A DNA stretch of 64,000 nt from Mucilaginibacter agri (GCF_009928685.1 NZ_WWEO01000043.1:372001-436000), one strand, 5' to 3'; positions 27,901 through 36,699 are shown, counted from the stretch's first letter. Program-made: numbers and translations. The notes: generated from the letters alone by a model not told the origin.

Positions 27901-28051
27901 GTTGGTGGGCTACCTGTAAGCGATAAATACAGGCAATGAATTCGCCGCAATCCCAAAAACTGGCCGAAGGCTCGAGAGTTAAAATGTAAGTTAACGAGGC
28001 TATCAGAAAGGTAATCCAGCCAAATAGGTTGTTGATCTTATTATAATTCAT
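24908..28051 (-). CDS. DUF2723 family membrane protein (GT-C-like glycosyltransferase)
   Basis: A 1047-aa protein. The first 560 residues or so hold about a dozen hydrophobic helices. The N-terminal loop has the conserved WDCGEF (33-38) and HQPGAP (49-54). The C-terminal half is soluble and carries motifs typical of the family, including DQEWNDHDRS and FTYGDNDTYPLWYAQE. DUF2723 proteins (PF11028) are restricted mainly to Bacteroidota and are placed with GT-C glycosyltransferases, probably acting in protein O-mannosylation from a polyprenyl-linked donor; that role is from family knowledge. It is a single-gene unit. A TTAGTTA-N4-ATGTTAAA motif lies 82 bp upstream of its start. Confidence 0.88.
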   Translation of the reverse strand: MNYNKINNLFGWITFLIASLTYILTLEPSASFWDCGEFIACIYRLQVAHQPGAPLFTMIGKAFSLFSMGDIHLVAYWTNVGSALASGATILFLFWSITALARKILTKYGEEVSTLNTILIVGAGLVGALAYTFSDTFWFSAVESEVYAQSSLCTAIVFWAILKWDAHADEPGADKWLIFIAYVMGLSIGVHLLNLLVIPCIALVIYFRRADKVTAKGTVWSFVLGVIALGLILWGIIQYTVKGAAYSDLLFVNTLGFGFGSGAIVFYILLLAAIILGIYYTINPSTPIIIASAICFILLLGISAGIIGLIAGIALVALLEYVIHIRNKRYILNMVLLSTIVILLGYSSFVMIIIRAKAGTNLNNSDPEDAFALNSYLNRDQYGDTPLMYGQYFDSKPVDQSEGQTLYRRGKTKYEVAGKKITQIYDRNTIFPRTFSQAGGDPEFYRGWLHLGEQESPTLVHNLAFFFSWQVNQMYTRYFLWNFVGRTNEMDGQSDSNGTDGNWISGLNVAKKLPYSVTHSNSYNRLFALPLIIGLLGLWFHFKRNQRDAGVVAVLFFMTGLAIVLYLNQDPNQPRERDYAYAGSFYAFAIWIGLGVLAIAQFLSKKVNATTSAYIATGVCLLAAPVLMADQEWNDHDRSTKYTPRDMATNYLESCAPNAILFTYGDNDTYPLWYAQEVENVRPDVRIVNLSLLGTDWYIRQMKQKMNESAPLPISMPNDKFEAGVRDVLYFNDKNISTPVELKEVFDFMTSDNPETKVEYQSGETANYLPTKNFKLTINADSLVKNGTISASDKDRVLPAMEWKYPSNYVTKDNLAMIDILAHNNWKRPVYFAITVGSENLMGMDKYLYNEGFANRLLPFKPDTTVAAGDAANTLKMYNNMMTKFKWGNMKNARYLDHESLTMFYPIILKQFIMLNDHLVQEGHADLAKNVLKKYDEVMPNLYPYTEVAARKYYIVEGAYKVGEFKLGNKWANEIDDYILNILSYNADLLANNSDGIQQRDVQLSMSILSGLASMTKDYHQTDLTNKYNAQLKEYEGKLGSLLSRGQ

Positions 28052-28132
28052 GATCGAATATACAGTATAGCTATAATTAAGCCGACGAAATTAGCAAAAC
28101 TATTACGATGTTTTTTCATCATTCATCTAATC

Positions 28133-28151
28133 TTTAACATAATTTAACTAA
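28133..28151 (-). promoter_or_regulatory. TTAGTTA-N4-ATGTTAAA motif upstream of the DUF2723 gene
   Basis: Read on the minus strand: TTAGTTAAATTATGTTAAA. It has the same two half-sites and spacing as the motifs at 17891 and 30997. Its end is 82 bp from the start codon at 28051. Confidence 0.4.
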
Positions 28152-28197
28152 GTGCGAGAGGTTTACAATTTTGATTGAAATTTTTTTTAAAAATACT

Positions 28198-28227
28198 TTT
28201 GAGTTTAAAAATATCGTCCTATATTTG
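28198..28227 (+). promoter_or_regulatory. Promoter of tRNA-Gln
   Basis: TTTG (28198-28201), 18 bp, TATATTTG (28220-28227). This fits the Bacteroidota -33/-7 consensus and would start transcription about 30 bp before the tRNA. Confidence 0.75.
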
Positions 28228-28264
28228 CATTCCATTTCGGAAACGACGTTTACGGAATAAGGAT

Positions 28265-28335
28265 TGCCTGATAGTATAATGGTAGTACGACGGTTTTTGG
28301 TACCGTTTGTCTAGGTTCGAATCCTGGTCGGGCAA
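28265..28335 (+). tRNA. tRNA-Gln (anticodon UUG)
   Basis: A full cloverleaf can be folded. The acceptor stem TGCCTGA pairs with TCGGGCA. The D-arm follows, then anticodon stem ACGGT / ACCGT around loop TTTTGGT (anticodon TTG), and the T-arm contains GGTTCGAATCC. Discriminator base A. CCA is not fully encoded. A strong promoter lies upstream, and downstream an inverted repeat (ATTCGGATTTT near 28349 and AAATCCGAAT near 28391) may end transcription. Confidence 0.95.
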
Positions 28336-28443
28336 CAAAAAATAAGATTCGGATTTTAGTTTTTCGCTTCAGTTAACTGATTGAGAAATTGAAATCCGAA
28401 TTGTTTTATCAGGGTATCTCATCGGAGATTTTTGATGAAACAA

Positions 28444-28473
28444 ATCCGAAATTGAAACTTCGAAATTCGAAAT
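28444..28473. repeat. TTCGGATTTCGAA-type intergenic repeat, reverse copy
   Basis: ATCCGAAATTGAAACTTCGA and the bases after it, the inverse of the repeats at 22366 and 59681. It sits in the 5' leader of prs. Confidence 0.5.
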
Positions 28474-28482
28474 AACAAAAGG

Positions 28483-29427
28483 ATGCCTCAACAATTTAAC
28501 CCGGTTAAACTATTCTCAGGCTCAGCTACAGTAGCGCTTGCAAACAAAATAGCAGATGCTTATGGCCGAGAATTAGGCGATGTAGTATTATCACGTTTTA
28601 GTGATGGCGAATTTCAACCGCACTTTAATGAGTCTGTAAGAGGATGTGATGTATTCCTCATCCAATCTACCGACCCCCCAACCGACAACCTGATGGAGTT
28701 ACTGATGATGGTTGATGCCGCACGTCGCGCGTCGTCACATTATGTAACCGCAGTTATCCCTTACTTCGGCCTTGCGCGTCAGGACCGTAAGGATAAGCCA
28801 AGGGTGGCAATCGGCGCAAAATTGGTGGCAAACCTGTTAGTTGCGGCGGGCATCAACCGCATTATGACCATGGACCTGCACGCAGCGCAGATTCAGGGAT
28901 TTTTCGACGTTCCGGTTGACCACCTGGATGCTTCGATCATATTTGTGCCTTATATTAAAAGCCTTGGGTTAGAAAACCTAACCATTGCTTCGCCCGATAT
29001 GGGAGGATCATACAGGGCGCGTACCTTTGCCAAGTTTTTTAACGCAGAGGTTGTAATTTGTGATAAACGCCGTAAGCGCGCCAATGAAATTGAGTCGATG
29101 ACCATTATTGGTGATGTAACCGGCCAGGATATAGTGCTGATAGATGATATATGCGATACCGCCGGAACGCTTTCTAAAGCAGCCGGTTTAATTATGGAGC
29201 GCGGTGCAAAAAGTGTTAGAGCCGTTTGTACGCACCCATTATTATCGGGCAAAGCATATGAAACGATAGAGAATTCGGCTTTAACAGAATTGATCGTAAC
29301 AGATACAATTGCGCTAAAGCAGCCAAGCGAAAAGATTCGCGTGTTATCAACAGCAGATTTGTTTGCGAGCGCTATAATGAACGTGAACGAACATGGCTCG
29401 ATAAGCCAGTTGTTTAAGGTAGATTAA
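28483..29427 (+). CDS. prs: Ribose-phosphate pyrophosphokinase
   Basis: A 314-aa enzyme of family length. It has the N-terminal half with VVLSRFSDGEFQP and the flexible-loop and ATP region YFGLARQDRKDKPR, the metal-binding DLHAAQIQGFFDVPVDHL, and the PRPP-binding P-loop IVLIDDICDTAGTLSKAA. It makes PRPP from ribose 5-phosphate and ATP for purine, pyrimidine, His, Trp and NAD synthesis. It is followed 148 bp later by the gene for L25, a common order in Bacteroidota. The leader contains the repeat at 28444. Confidence 0.97.
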   Translation: MPQQFNPVKLFSGSATVALANKIADAYGRELGDVVLSRFSDGEFQPHFNESVRGCDVFLIQSTDPPTDNLMELLMMVDAARRASSHYVTAVIPYFGLARQDRKDKPRVAIGAKLVANLLVAAGINRIMTMDLHAAQIQGFFDVPVDHLDASIIFVPYIKSLGLENLTIASPDMGGSYRARTFAKFFNAEVVICDKRRKRANEIESMTIIGDVTGQDIVLIDDICDTAGTLSKAAGLIMERGAKSVRAVCTHPLLSGKAYETIENSALTELIVTDTIALKQPSEKIRVLSTADLFASAIMNVNEHGSISQLFKVD

Positions 29428-29432
29428 TTTTA

Positions 29433-29556
29433 GTTCATAGCCTATGGCTTATAGATCATAGTAGCTACGGACCATATAACGATAATAAATTCACTGGGGA
29501 GATCAGAAGCTGGTAAGTTTGCCATGAACCATGATCTATAAACCATGAATTATTGA
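29433..29556. repeat. AT-rich inverted intergenic repeat between prs and rplY
   Basis: TAGTTCATAGCCTATGGCTT and TATAGATCATAG on the left are matched by ATGAACCATGATCTATAAAC on the right, in inverted orientation. No coding frame. Confidence 0.5.
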
Positions 29557-29575
29557 CAATTAAATAAATAAAAAA

Positions 29576-30154
29576 ATGAATTCAGTTGCTATTAGCGGTT
29601 CTCCAAGAGAGAACGTAGGGAAACGCGATGCCAAAGAGCTGCGCTACCAGGGTTTGGTACCTGCAGTACTTTACGGAGGTGCTACACAAACTCACTTTGC
29701 AGTATCTATTGCTGACATGAAGCCAGTAATCTTTACTCCGGAAGTTAACTTTATCGATATCACTGTTGGTGGTGTTACTACTTCAGCTATCATTAAAGAT
29801 CTGCAGTTCCATCCATTAACAGAACAACTTTTACACGTTGACTTCTTACAATTAGATCCTGCAAAACCAGTTACTATCGAAATTCCAATCCGTTTAACCG
29901 GTACTTCACCAGGTGTTAAAATGGGTGGTAAATTGGTACAAAAATTACGTAAGCTGCGTGTTAAAGCTTTACCTAAAGATCACATCAACAACATTGATGT
30001 TAGCATCGAAGGTTTAGAAGTTGGTAAATCAGTACGTGTTGGCGAAATTAAAGTTGCTAACCTTACTATCACCAATGCTGCTGAAGATACTATCGTATCT
30101 GTAACTACTTCACGTGCATTACGTCAGGCAGAGCAAGAAGCAAACAAAAAATAA
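29576..30154 (+). CDS. rplY: 50S ribosomal protein L25/general stress protein Ctc
   Basis: A 192-aa L25 of the long Ctc type. The N-terminal 5S rRNA-binding domain (SGSPRENVGKRDAKELRYQG, then GLVPAVLYGG) is followed by the TL5/Ctc beta domain (VDFLQLDPAKPVTIEIPIRL, EGLEVGKSVRVGEIKV). The short Lys-rich end is typical. It binds 5S rRNA in the large subunit. A terminator follows at 30199. Confidence 0.95.
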   Translation: MNSVAISGSPRENVGKRDAKELRYQGLVPAVLYGGATQTHFAVSIADMKPVIFTPEVNFIDITVGGVTTSAIIKDLQFHPLTEQLLHVDFLQLDPAKPVTIEIPIRLTGTSPGVKMGGKLVQKLRKLRVKALPKDHINNIDVSIEGLEVGKSVRVGEIKVANLTITNAAEDTIVSVTTSRALRQAEQEANKK

Positions 30155-30198
30155 TTTGATATGATTGCGCCGCTTTCGGTGTGATTACACAGATTTGG

Positions 30199-30232
30199 AA
30201 CAGCGATGAGATTTTCTTATCGCTGTTTTTTT
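30199..30232 (+). terminator. Rho-independent terminator of rplY
   Basis: AACAGCGAT (30199-30207) pairs with ATCGCTGTT, followed by a long T-run to 30232. Confidence 0.88.
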
Positions 30233-30267
30233 ATAGTTTTGGTTTCGATAAATAGTGTCATTGCGAG

Positions 30268-30342
30268 CTAGCCCCTCTAAATCTCCCCCGGAAGGGGAGA
30301 CTTTTTATAGGCCCTCTCCTCCGGAGAGGGTTGGGTGAGGCC
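30268..30342. repeat. GC-rich double-hairpin repeat, second copy
   Basis: Two adjoining hairpins: CTCCCCCGGAAGGGGAG, then CCCTCTCCTCCGGAGAGGG with the tail TTGGGTGAGGCC. The tail and second hairpin match the element at 8584-8648. A related single hairpin (CCCCCTTTAGGGGCTAGGGG) lies at 30391 just before pth. Confidence 0.7.
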
Positions 30343-30410
30343 GAAGCGTGCAATGATGATTGTGATTATAATAAGTTGACAGTTTAATTCCCCCTTTAGG
30401 GGCTAGGGGT

Positions 30411-30971
30411 ATGAAATATCTAATAGTAGGTTTAGGCAACATCGGGCCGGAGTATGCAGATACACGGCATAATATCGGCTTTATGATATTAGACGAGCTG
30501 GCTAAGCAAGAGGGTTTAAAGTTTTATAACATGCGCCATGCATACTATACAGAGTATAGTTACAAAGGGCGGATGTTGCATTTAATAAAACCTACCACGT
30601 ATATGAACCTCAGTGGCAAAGCCCTTAATCACTGGATGAAAGAGCTTAAAATTCCGCAAGAAAACGTGTTGGTTTTAGTGGATGATATCGCCCTGCCATT
30701 AGGTACCCTGCGCCTTAAACCCAAAGGCAGTGCCGCAGGCCACAATGGTTTAAAACATATTGAACAGGTGCTTGGCAATAATAACTACGCGCGCCTGCGT
30801 TTCGGCGTTAGCGATAACTACCCTAAAGGCCGCCAGGTTGATTATGTACTAAGTGGTTTTGACGATGACGAAAAACCTGAACTCCCAGCTCTGATCGACC
30901 GTTCTATCGAAATGATCAAAGCCTTTGCCACCATTGGCACCGAACTCACCATGACCAAGTTTAATAAGTAA
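30411..30971 (+). CDS. pth: Peptidyl-tRNA hydrolase
   Basis: A 186-aa enzyme. The N-terminus MKYLIVGLGNIGPEYADTRH has the conserved Asn10 and catalytic His20. TYMNLSGKAL and VLVDDIALPLGTLRLKPKGSAAGHNGLKHI hold the other active-site residues. It releases tRNA from peptidyl-tRNA that has dropped off the ribosome. The order rplY-pth is conserved in many bacteria; here 256 bp with two repeats and a terminator separate them. Confidence 0.97.
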   Translation: MKYLIVGLGNIGPEYADTRHNIGFMILDELAKQEGLKFYNMRHAYYTEYSYKGRMLHLIKPTTYMNLSGKALNHWMKELKIPQENVLVLVDDIALPLGTLRLKPKGSAAGHNGLKHIEQVLGNNNYARLRFGVSDNYPKGRQVDYVLSGFDDDEKPELPALIDRSIEMIKAFATIGTELTMTKFNK

Positions 30972-30973
30972 TT

Positions 30974-31019
30974 ATTTAACAAAACTTTAACTATTTTTTT
31001 AGTTAAAAAATGTTAAATC
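30974..31019. promoter_or_regulatory. Symmetric array of TTAAC/GTTAA half-sites before an outer-membrane receptor gene
   Basis: ATTTAAC (30974-30980) and TTTAAC (30986-30991) face GTTAAA (31002-31007) and GTTAAAT (31012-31018) across a T-rich centre. The right half matches 17891-17913 at 22 of 23 positions and lies 68 bp from the start codon, as it does there. Confidence 0.55.
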
Positions 31020-31086
31020 ATTTTAGCGTAGGGGTAAATTAGGTTATAATTGTAGTAAAGTATATCGCATTACTTAACCCAACCTA

Positions 31087-33510
31087 ATGAAAAACGTCCT
31101 GTCACTATTAGCATTGCTATGCATTGCTGCAACCAGTTATGCTCAAACCGCTACGCAAACCATAAAGGGTGTTGTTTTAGATTCGCTAAAAAAACAGCCG
31201 ATGGGGTACGTAACCGTTGCCCTACGCCATACCAAAACCAACTTGCCGGTAAAAAGCATGCTAAGCAAGGATAATGGTACTTTCGAGTTTAGCAATCTCC
31301 CATTAAAATCATATCAGTTAGTACTGGCCTCAGTTGGCTTTAAAAATAAGGTGATCGATATCGATAGCACCAAAAAGCAGATCAACCTTGGCGATATCCT
31401 GATGGCTGCTTCAACCAGCGATCTGAAAGAAGTGAGCGTAACCGCGGTTCGCCCAATTGTAAAGCAGGAAGTTGATCGCATAGCTTATGATGTACAGGCC
31501 GACCCATCGAACAAAGTGGAAACCGCGCTCGACATGATGCGCAAGGTGCCCCTAGTATCTGTAGACGCATCGGACAATATCAAACTAAAAGGTAACACCG
31601 ATTATAAGATCCTCATTAACGGTAAACCGTCATCGCTGGTGGCCAGAAATCCATCAGATGTATTGAAGGCTATGCCCGCCAGCAACATCGAAAAAATTGA
31701 AGTGATCACTACGCCACCGGCCAAATATGAGGCTGAAGGTTTGGCCGGTATCATCAATATCATCACTAAAAAGAATGCCGACCAGGGCTATAACGGTAGC
31801 TGGACAACTCGTTATAATACCGTTTGGGGCTTGGGTTCTAACTTAAATGCTACGGTTAAACAAGGTAAATTTGGTCTGAACGGTTACATAGGTTTTAACA
31901 GGCAAAACAAGCAAACCACTCAGTTTGGCAATACAACTAATACCATTATTCCGGTTGTATCTTCTTTACAACAAACAGGTACCAATTATCGCGACGGTGG
32001 CCGTAACAATTATGGCAGTGCCGAATTGAGCTATGAGATAGACACCTTGAACCTCCTTACAGGTAATATCGAATCTTATACCTATAAGTTTAATCAACAC
32101 AGCGAGCAAAACTCGGGTCAGTACGATGCCGAAGATGTTATTCAGCAAGGTTACCGTTTAGCCAATGCCAGCAGTGGTAACTATCACGGTACAGATTTGG
32201 GGCTAAACTATCAGTTGGGTTTTAAACATAATAAAGAGCAGTTACTAACCATGTCGTACAAATACTCATCAAACGGTAGTACGCAAGATGCTGCTAATAT
32301 TTTTACCGAACGTTTTAACTACGGTTTGCCTAACTATAATCAATACAATAATTCGGGTACACACGAGCATACCATGCAGGTAGATTATGTGCAACCCGTA
32401 AAAAAGGTAACCATTGAAGCAGGGGGTAAGGCTATTTTGAGAAAGAACTTCAGCGATTTTACTAGCGATACGCTAAGTTCTATCACCAACCAGTATGTTA
32501 ATAATAGCCTGCAAACCAATAATTTCGATTACCAGCAAAATGTTTATAGCGCCTACAACTCGTACCAGGTTAAATGGACAAAATGGACTTTGAAAGCCGG
32601 ATTGCGTTTAGAGCATACTAATGTAGATGCCCACTTTACTTCAATAGGCAGCGTAGCAACGCAAGACTATAATAACTTTATTCCATCGGTATCCATCCAA
32701 CGCCAGTTAAAAAGCAGCAGCATTAATTTCGGGTTCTCAAACCGTATCTCGAGGCCAAATATCTGGCAGTTAAATCCTTTTGTTGATGCATCTAACCCTA
32801 AGTACATTAATGTAGGTAACCCCGCACTACGCCCGGTTGTTAACCATAGCTTCGAGTTAAACTATAGCAATTTTGCCAAAGGCTCTATTACCGCTGGTAT
32901 CAGTTATTCATATGCTAATAATACCATTCAGAGTGTAACCACTATCAGGCCGGATACCGTGAGCGTAACTACTTACGAAAACGTTGGGCAAAATAAAAGA
33001 TTGGGCGGAAACCTTAATATTAACTATCCCATCACTAAAAAACTGAACCTTAACATCAACTCACAATTGGTTTATGTTTGGTTAAAAGGTACAGCCAACA
33101 ATATTTTCTACAGCCATAAAGGTATTCAAGGATACATCTTCGGTAACGCGGGTTATAAGTTCGAGAAAGGCTGGCGCGTTGGGGTTGATGGTGGCGTGGA
33201 TAGCCGCTACGTATTATTGCAGGGTAAGGATAATTATTGGGCAGGCGGATCTTTCAGTGCTTCTAAAGATTTCCTGAAAGAGAAGGCTAATATTGGTATC
33301 TACGTTAGCAACCCATGGAAAAAATACCGTACCAACGATAGCTATAACCGTACCAACGAATTTGAGCAAACCAGCTATAACCAAAACTACTATCGCAACA
33401 TTGGCTTTAACTTCACTTATAAGTTCGGCCGTTTGAATAGCCAGATTAAAAAGAACCAGCGTGGTATTGAAAATGACGATAGCAGTGGTAACCGTGGCGG
33501 AAATCATTAA
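31087..33510 (+). CDS. TonB-dependent-receptor-like outer-membrane protein
   Basis: A 807-aa outer-membrane protein. It has a signal peptide (ending AATSYAQ), a carboxypeptidase-regulatory-like domain (about 25-110: IKGVVLDSLKKQPMGYVTVA), then a plug-like domain (VDRIAYDVQADPSNKVETAL, LKGNTDYKILINGKPSSLV, IEKIEVITTPPAKYEAEGLA), and an OMP_b-brl_3 beta-barrel rich in Tyr and Asn. No SusD partner is adjacent, so it is not a typical polysaccharide locus. The upstream GTTAA array suggests control shared with the gene at 17981. The end is Gly/Arg-rich (RGIENDDSSGNRGGNH), after the last strand. Confidence 0.88.
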   Translation: MKNVLSLLALLCIAATSYAQTATQTIKGVVLDSLKKQPMGYVTVALRHTKTNLPVKSMLSKDNGTFEFSNLPLKSYQLVLASVGFKNKVIDIDSTKKQINLGDILMAASTSDLKEVSVTAVRPIVKQEVDRIAYDVQADPSNKVETALDMMRKVPLVSVDASDNIKLKGNTDYKILINGKPSSLVARNPSDVLKAMPASNIEKIEVITTPPAKYEAEGLAGIINIITKKNADQGYNGSWTTRYNTVWGLGSNLNATVKQGKFGLNGYIGFNRQNKQTTQFGNTTNTIIPVVSSLQQTGTNYRDGGRNNYGSAELSYEIDTLNLLTGNIESYTYKFNQHSEQNSGQYDAEDVIQQGYRLANASSGNYHGTDLGLNYQLGFKHNKEQLLTMSYKYSSNGSTQDAANIFTERFNYGLPNYNQYNNSGTHEHTMQVDYVQPVKKVTIEAGGKAILRKNFSDFTSDTLSSITNQYVNNSLQTNNFDYQQNVYSAYNSYQVKWTKWTLKAGLRLEHTNVDAHFTSIGSVATQDYNNFIPSVSIQRQLKSSSINFGFSNRISRPNIWQLNPFVDASNPKYINVGNPALRPVVNHSFELNYSNFAKGSITAGISYSYANNTIQSVTTIRPDTVSVTTYENVGQNKRLGGNLNINYPITKKLNLNINSQLVYVWLKGTANNIFYSHKGIQGYIFGNAGYKFEKGWRVGVDGGVDSRYVLLQGKDNYWAGGSFSASKDFLKEKANIGIYVSNPWKKYRTNDSYNRTNEFEQTSYNQNYYRNIGFNFTYKFGRLNSQIKKNQRGIENDDSSGNRGGNH

Positions 33511-33519
33511 TTTTGCTGC

Positions 33520-33867
33520 ATGAAAGTATACGGTATCACCAATTGCAATACAGTAAAAAAAGCGCTCGACTGGTTAAAAGCCAACAATGTAGCTTACGAG
33601 TTTCAAGACTTTAAGAAATTGGGTGTTAGTGCCGACAAACTACAAGAGTGGAACCAGAAGGTTGGCTACGAGAAGTTTTTAAATAAGCAGGGCCTTACCT
33701 GGAAGCAACTTGACACGGCGGTTAAAGAAAGCGTAAAGGGCGAAGCAGAAGCCTTGCCATTATTACAGCAAAAAACCAGCATGATTAAAAGGCCGGTAAT
33801 AGAGGATAACGGATTTTTATACTTTGGTTTTGACGAAAATGCTTATAAACAGCACTTTTTGAAATAA
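33520..33867 (+). CDS. ArsC/Spx family protein, YffB-like reductase
   Basis: A 115-aa thioredoxin-fold protein of the ArsC family (PF03960). MKVYGITNCNTVKKALDWL has a single Cys at position 9, and KRPVIEDNGFLYFGFDENAY holds the cis-Pro region. One Cys with NTVKKA is characteristic of the YffB/YfgD-like group rather than arsenate reductase proper, so arsenate resistance should not be assumed. It starts 9 bp after the receptor gene and is probably read with it. Confidence 0.9.
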   Translation: MKVYGITNCNTVKKALDWLKANNVAYEFQDFKKLGVSADKLQEWNQKVGYEKFLNKQGLTWKQLDTAVKESVKGEAEALPLLQQKTSMIKRPVIEDNGFLYFGFDENAYKQHFLK

Positions 33868-33872
33868 AGTAA

Positions 33873-33902
33873 TTTATAAAGTGGTTTTTCGTTATACTTT
33901 TG
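33873..33902 (+). promoter_or_regulatory. Promoter of the M1 peptidase gene
   Basis: TACTTTTG at 33895-33902 fits the -7 consensus; TTTA at 33873-33876, 18 bp upstream, is a weak -33 element. The start codon is 35 bp downstream. Confidence 0.5.
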
Positions 33903-33937
33903 CTTTTGGCAATTGTATAACCTGCTGACCATTTTTA

Positions 33938-35908
33938 ATGAGATATTCTTTTTTGACCGGCCTATGGCTTGTCTTTTTTTCTGGTATTACTATTTGTAGC
34001 GCTCAGCAGGTAATCAATCAGCCCGAGTTGTCGAAGTTTGACAACACCGAACTCTTTAACCCGGTATTTTACACCCATAACGGTAACGAATACCGGGCTG
34101 CCAATGGCGAACCAGGCCCGCTGTACTGGCAAAACCGCGCCGACTATCAGCTAGCTGCCCGCCTTAACGATAAAACCAACGAAATTACCGGAACAGAGGT
34201 GCTTACGTATACCAACAACAGTCCGCAAAAAATGGACTTCTTGTGGATGTATGTAGAGCAAAACCTCTATCAAAAAGGCTCGCGCGGCGAAGCAATGGAA
34301 TCGCCCATGGGCAGTCGCAACCACTCTAAAGGCGAAGCCTACGGCGGATACAACATTCAATCGGTTACTATAAATAATACGCCTGTTAAGTATCAGATTA
34401 TTGATACCCGCATGCAGGTTTTTTTGCCATCGGCATTGACGGCCAAAGGGGGAAAGGTGTCCCTTAAAGTAACTTATTCGTTTACCATTCCTTATTATGG
34501 ATCCGATCGGACCGGCATAGCTGAAACCCGTAACGGTAAAATATTTACTGTTGGGCAATGGTACCCGCGCATATGTGTGTATGACGATGTGATGGGTTGG
34601 AATACCGTCCCCTATAACGGGCCTAGTGAGTTTTACCTCGAGTACGGCGACTTTGACGTGAGCATCACCGCACCGGCAAACCACATTGTGGTAGCGTCGG
34701 GCCAATTGCAAAATCCCGAAGAAGTTTATACCCCGCTACAACAACAACGCTGGGCAGAGGCGGCTACGAGCGATAAAGCGGTAATGATCCGCACCTCGTC
34801 CGAAGTTAAAAGTGCCGCTTCAAGGCCGGCCGGAAAGCCGGAGCTTACCTGGCATTATAAGATCACTAATTCGCGCGATGCAGCCTGGGCTTCATCAGCT
34901 TCATTTATTGTTGATGCCGCCAAAATGGATTTGCCCGGTGGTAAAAAGGCTATAGCCATGTCGGCCTACCCCACAGAAAGCAAGGGTGGCAACGGGTGGG
35001 AGCGTTCTACCGAGTATGTTAAAAAGTCTATCGAATATAATTCGGCAAAATGGTTTCCTTATCCTTACCCTGTTGCGGTAGCTGTTGCCGGCGCTGTAGG
35101 TGGTATGGAGTATCCGGGTATTGTGTTTTGTGCATTTGAGGCTAAAGGCCAACCGCTTTGGGAGGTTAACGACCACGAGTTTGGCCATACCTGGTTCCCG
35201 ATGATAGTAGGATCTAACGAACGTTTATACGGCTGGATGGATGAGGGCTTTAATACTTTTATCAATGGCCTCTCAACCCGCGACTTTAATAACGGCGAAT
35301 ATAAGGAGGCCGTAAAGCCACTCGACTGGACCACTAATCAAGCAATGCACCTGCTAAATCCCGAAATGGAGCAGGTGATGAATACGCCCGATAATATCAG
35401 GGAAATAAACAACGGCACGCTTTTGTACGAAAAGCCTGCCGAAGCACTTAACATTTTGCGCAACCAGATCCTCGGCCCGGAGCGGTTTGACCTGGCTTTT
35501 AAAACTTACATAGAACGCTGGGCATACAAACACCCAACCCCCGATGATTTTTTCCGTACGATGGAAAACGTATCTGGCGAAAACCTTAACTGGTTTTGGC
35601 GCGAGTGGTTCTTAAACAACTGGCAACTGGATGTAGCGGTTACCTCAGTGCGATACGTGGATGATAATCCTGCCAAGGGCGCTTTGATCACCCTGGATAA
35701 CCTGGATAAGATGGCCTTGCCGGTAATACTGGACGTAAAAACTATGAGCGGGAAAGTAACCCGTGTAAAGCTGCCGGTGGAGATTTGGTCTACCGGAAGC
35801 AGGTGGACATTTAAGTTTCCGGGTAAGGAAGAAATAGCAACAGTAACTTACGACCCAGAGCACGTTTTCCCGGATTATAACACGGACAATAATACCTGGA
35901 AGCGATAA
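33938..35908 (+). CDS. M1 family metallopeptidase, secreted
   Basis: A 656-aa exported aminopeptidase-like protein. A signal peptide (ending TICSAQ) is followed by an N-terminal beta domain, then the catalytic domain with the zinc motif HEFGH (413-417) and third ligand Glu436 in MDEGF, at the HExxH-x18-E spacing of clan MA/M1. The upstream substrate-binding motif is GGMEYP rather than the canonical GAMEN, as in other Bacteroidota members. A paralogue of similar plan lies at 50900-52780. A periplasmic or surface role in peptide breakdown is likely. It has its own promoter. Confidence 0.92.
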   Translation: MRYSFLTGLWLVFFSGITICSAQQVINQPELSKFDNTELFNPVFYTHNGNEYRAANGEPGPLYWQNRADYQLAARLNDKTNEITGTEVLTYTNNSPQKMDFLWMYVEQNLYQKGSRGEAMESPMGSRNHSKGEAYGGYNIQSVTINNTPVKYQIIDTRMQVFLPSALTAKGGKVSLKVTYSFTIPYYGSDRTGIAETRNGKIFTVGQWYPRICVYDDVMGWNTVPYNGPSEFYLEYGDFDVSITAPANHIVVASGQLQNPEEVYTPLQQQRWAEAATSDKAVMIRTSSEVKSAASRPAGKPELTWHYKITNSRDAAWASSASFIVDAAKMDLPGGKKAIAMSAYPTESKGGNGWERSTEYVKKSIEYNSAKWFPYPYPVAVAVAGAVGGMEYPGIVFCAFEAKGQPLWEVNDHEFGHTWFPMIVGSNERLYGWMDEGFNTFINGLSTRDFNNGEYKEAVKPLDWTTNQAMHLLNPEMEQVMNTPDNIREINNGTLLYEKPAEALNILRNQILGPERFDLAFKTYIERWAYKHPTPDDFFRTMENVSGENLNWFWREWFLNNWQLDVAVTSVRYVDDNPAKGALITLDNLDKMALPVILDVKTMSGKVTRVKLPVEIWSTGSRWTFKFPGKEEIATVTYDPEHVFPDYNTDNNTWKR

Positions 35909-36009
35909 TGTGTTTTCTTTGACAAATAAGTAACTTACAGGTGCAATTTTAACATTTTAGGCTAAAACCTTAAATGTTAAAATAAAGTTATACCTGTATA
36001 TTTACCGCT

Positions 36010-36699
36010 ATGAAGTCTATCTTATCCGCTATTTTATTTTGCTTATTCATAAGCGCATCATCATACGCACAAACCCTGCGCGGCACGGTGTCCGAAACTG
36101 GTACCAATATTAAGCTGCAGGATGTGTTTATTAAAAATACCGCCAACAAACAATTGGCGCTGTCAGAAAAAGGGGGCAAGTTTAGCATTCCTGCCCAGGT
36201 GGGTAATATTATCGTATTTTCTTCGCCAGGTTATATTTCCGATACCTTATATGTAACTGATCTGAAGACCCGAAATGTTCAATTAGCTTTGCAATCTATC
36301 GCATTGCGGGAGGTAAGTATCAAATCGACCAATAAGTTCGATCCGCATACCGAATATCCAGAGGTTTATGAACGAAGCAAAGTATATGCACTTTCGCCAA
36401 GCACCTGGTTTAGTAAAGAGGGTAAAGATGCCCGCCGACTTAAAAAATACTTTCAACACGAAGCTGAAGAACGCGCTGTCGATTCAGCATTTAATATAGC
36501 CTACGTTGGTAGCCTGGTGCCGCTTAAAGGCCAGCAACTCGAAGACTTTATGACCGTTTACCGCCCAACCTATGCTTTCTTAAGAAACAATGCCGGCGAA
36601 AGCATGGCTGTTTACGTGAACGACAGCTACAAAAAATGGATGGCCCTGCCTCCGGATCAGCGCAAAGTACAGCATTTGACAACGCCGGAATCGAATTAG
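36010..36699 (+). CDS. Carboxypeptidase-regulatory-like domain protein
   Basis: A 229-aa secreted protein. After the signal peptide (ending SSYAQ) it has one beta-sandwich of the CarboxypepD_reg-like type (LRGTVSETGTNIKLQDVFIK, then GKFSIPAQVGNIIVFSSPGY), followed by a helical C-terminal region with no recognised domain (YERSKVYALSPSTWFSKEGK). Such proteins are common in Bacteroidota; function unknown. An inverted pair of TTTTAACATTT / AAATGTTAAAA arms (35947-35957 and 35972-35982) lies just upstream and may be an operator. A terminator follows. Confidence 0.8.
   Translation: MKSILSAILFCLFISASSYAQTLRGTVSETGTNIKLQDVFIKNTANKQLALSEKGGKFSIPAQVGNIIVFSSPGYISDTLYVTDLKTRNVQLALQSIALREVSIKSTNKFDPHTEYPEVYERSKVYALSPSTWFSKEGKDARRLKKYFQHEAEERAVDSAFNIAYVGSLVPLKGQQLEDFMTVYRPTYAFLRNNAGESMAVYVNDSYKKWMALPPDQRKVQHLTTPESN

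Noticed and set aside
33520-33867. Arsenate reductase
   Set aside because: One Cys and YffB-like motifs, with no ars genes near; an arsenic role is not supported.
33938-35908. Several long minus-strand frames within the M1 peptidase gene
   Set aside because: Composition mirrors the real gene on the + strand, with no motif of their own.
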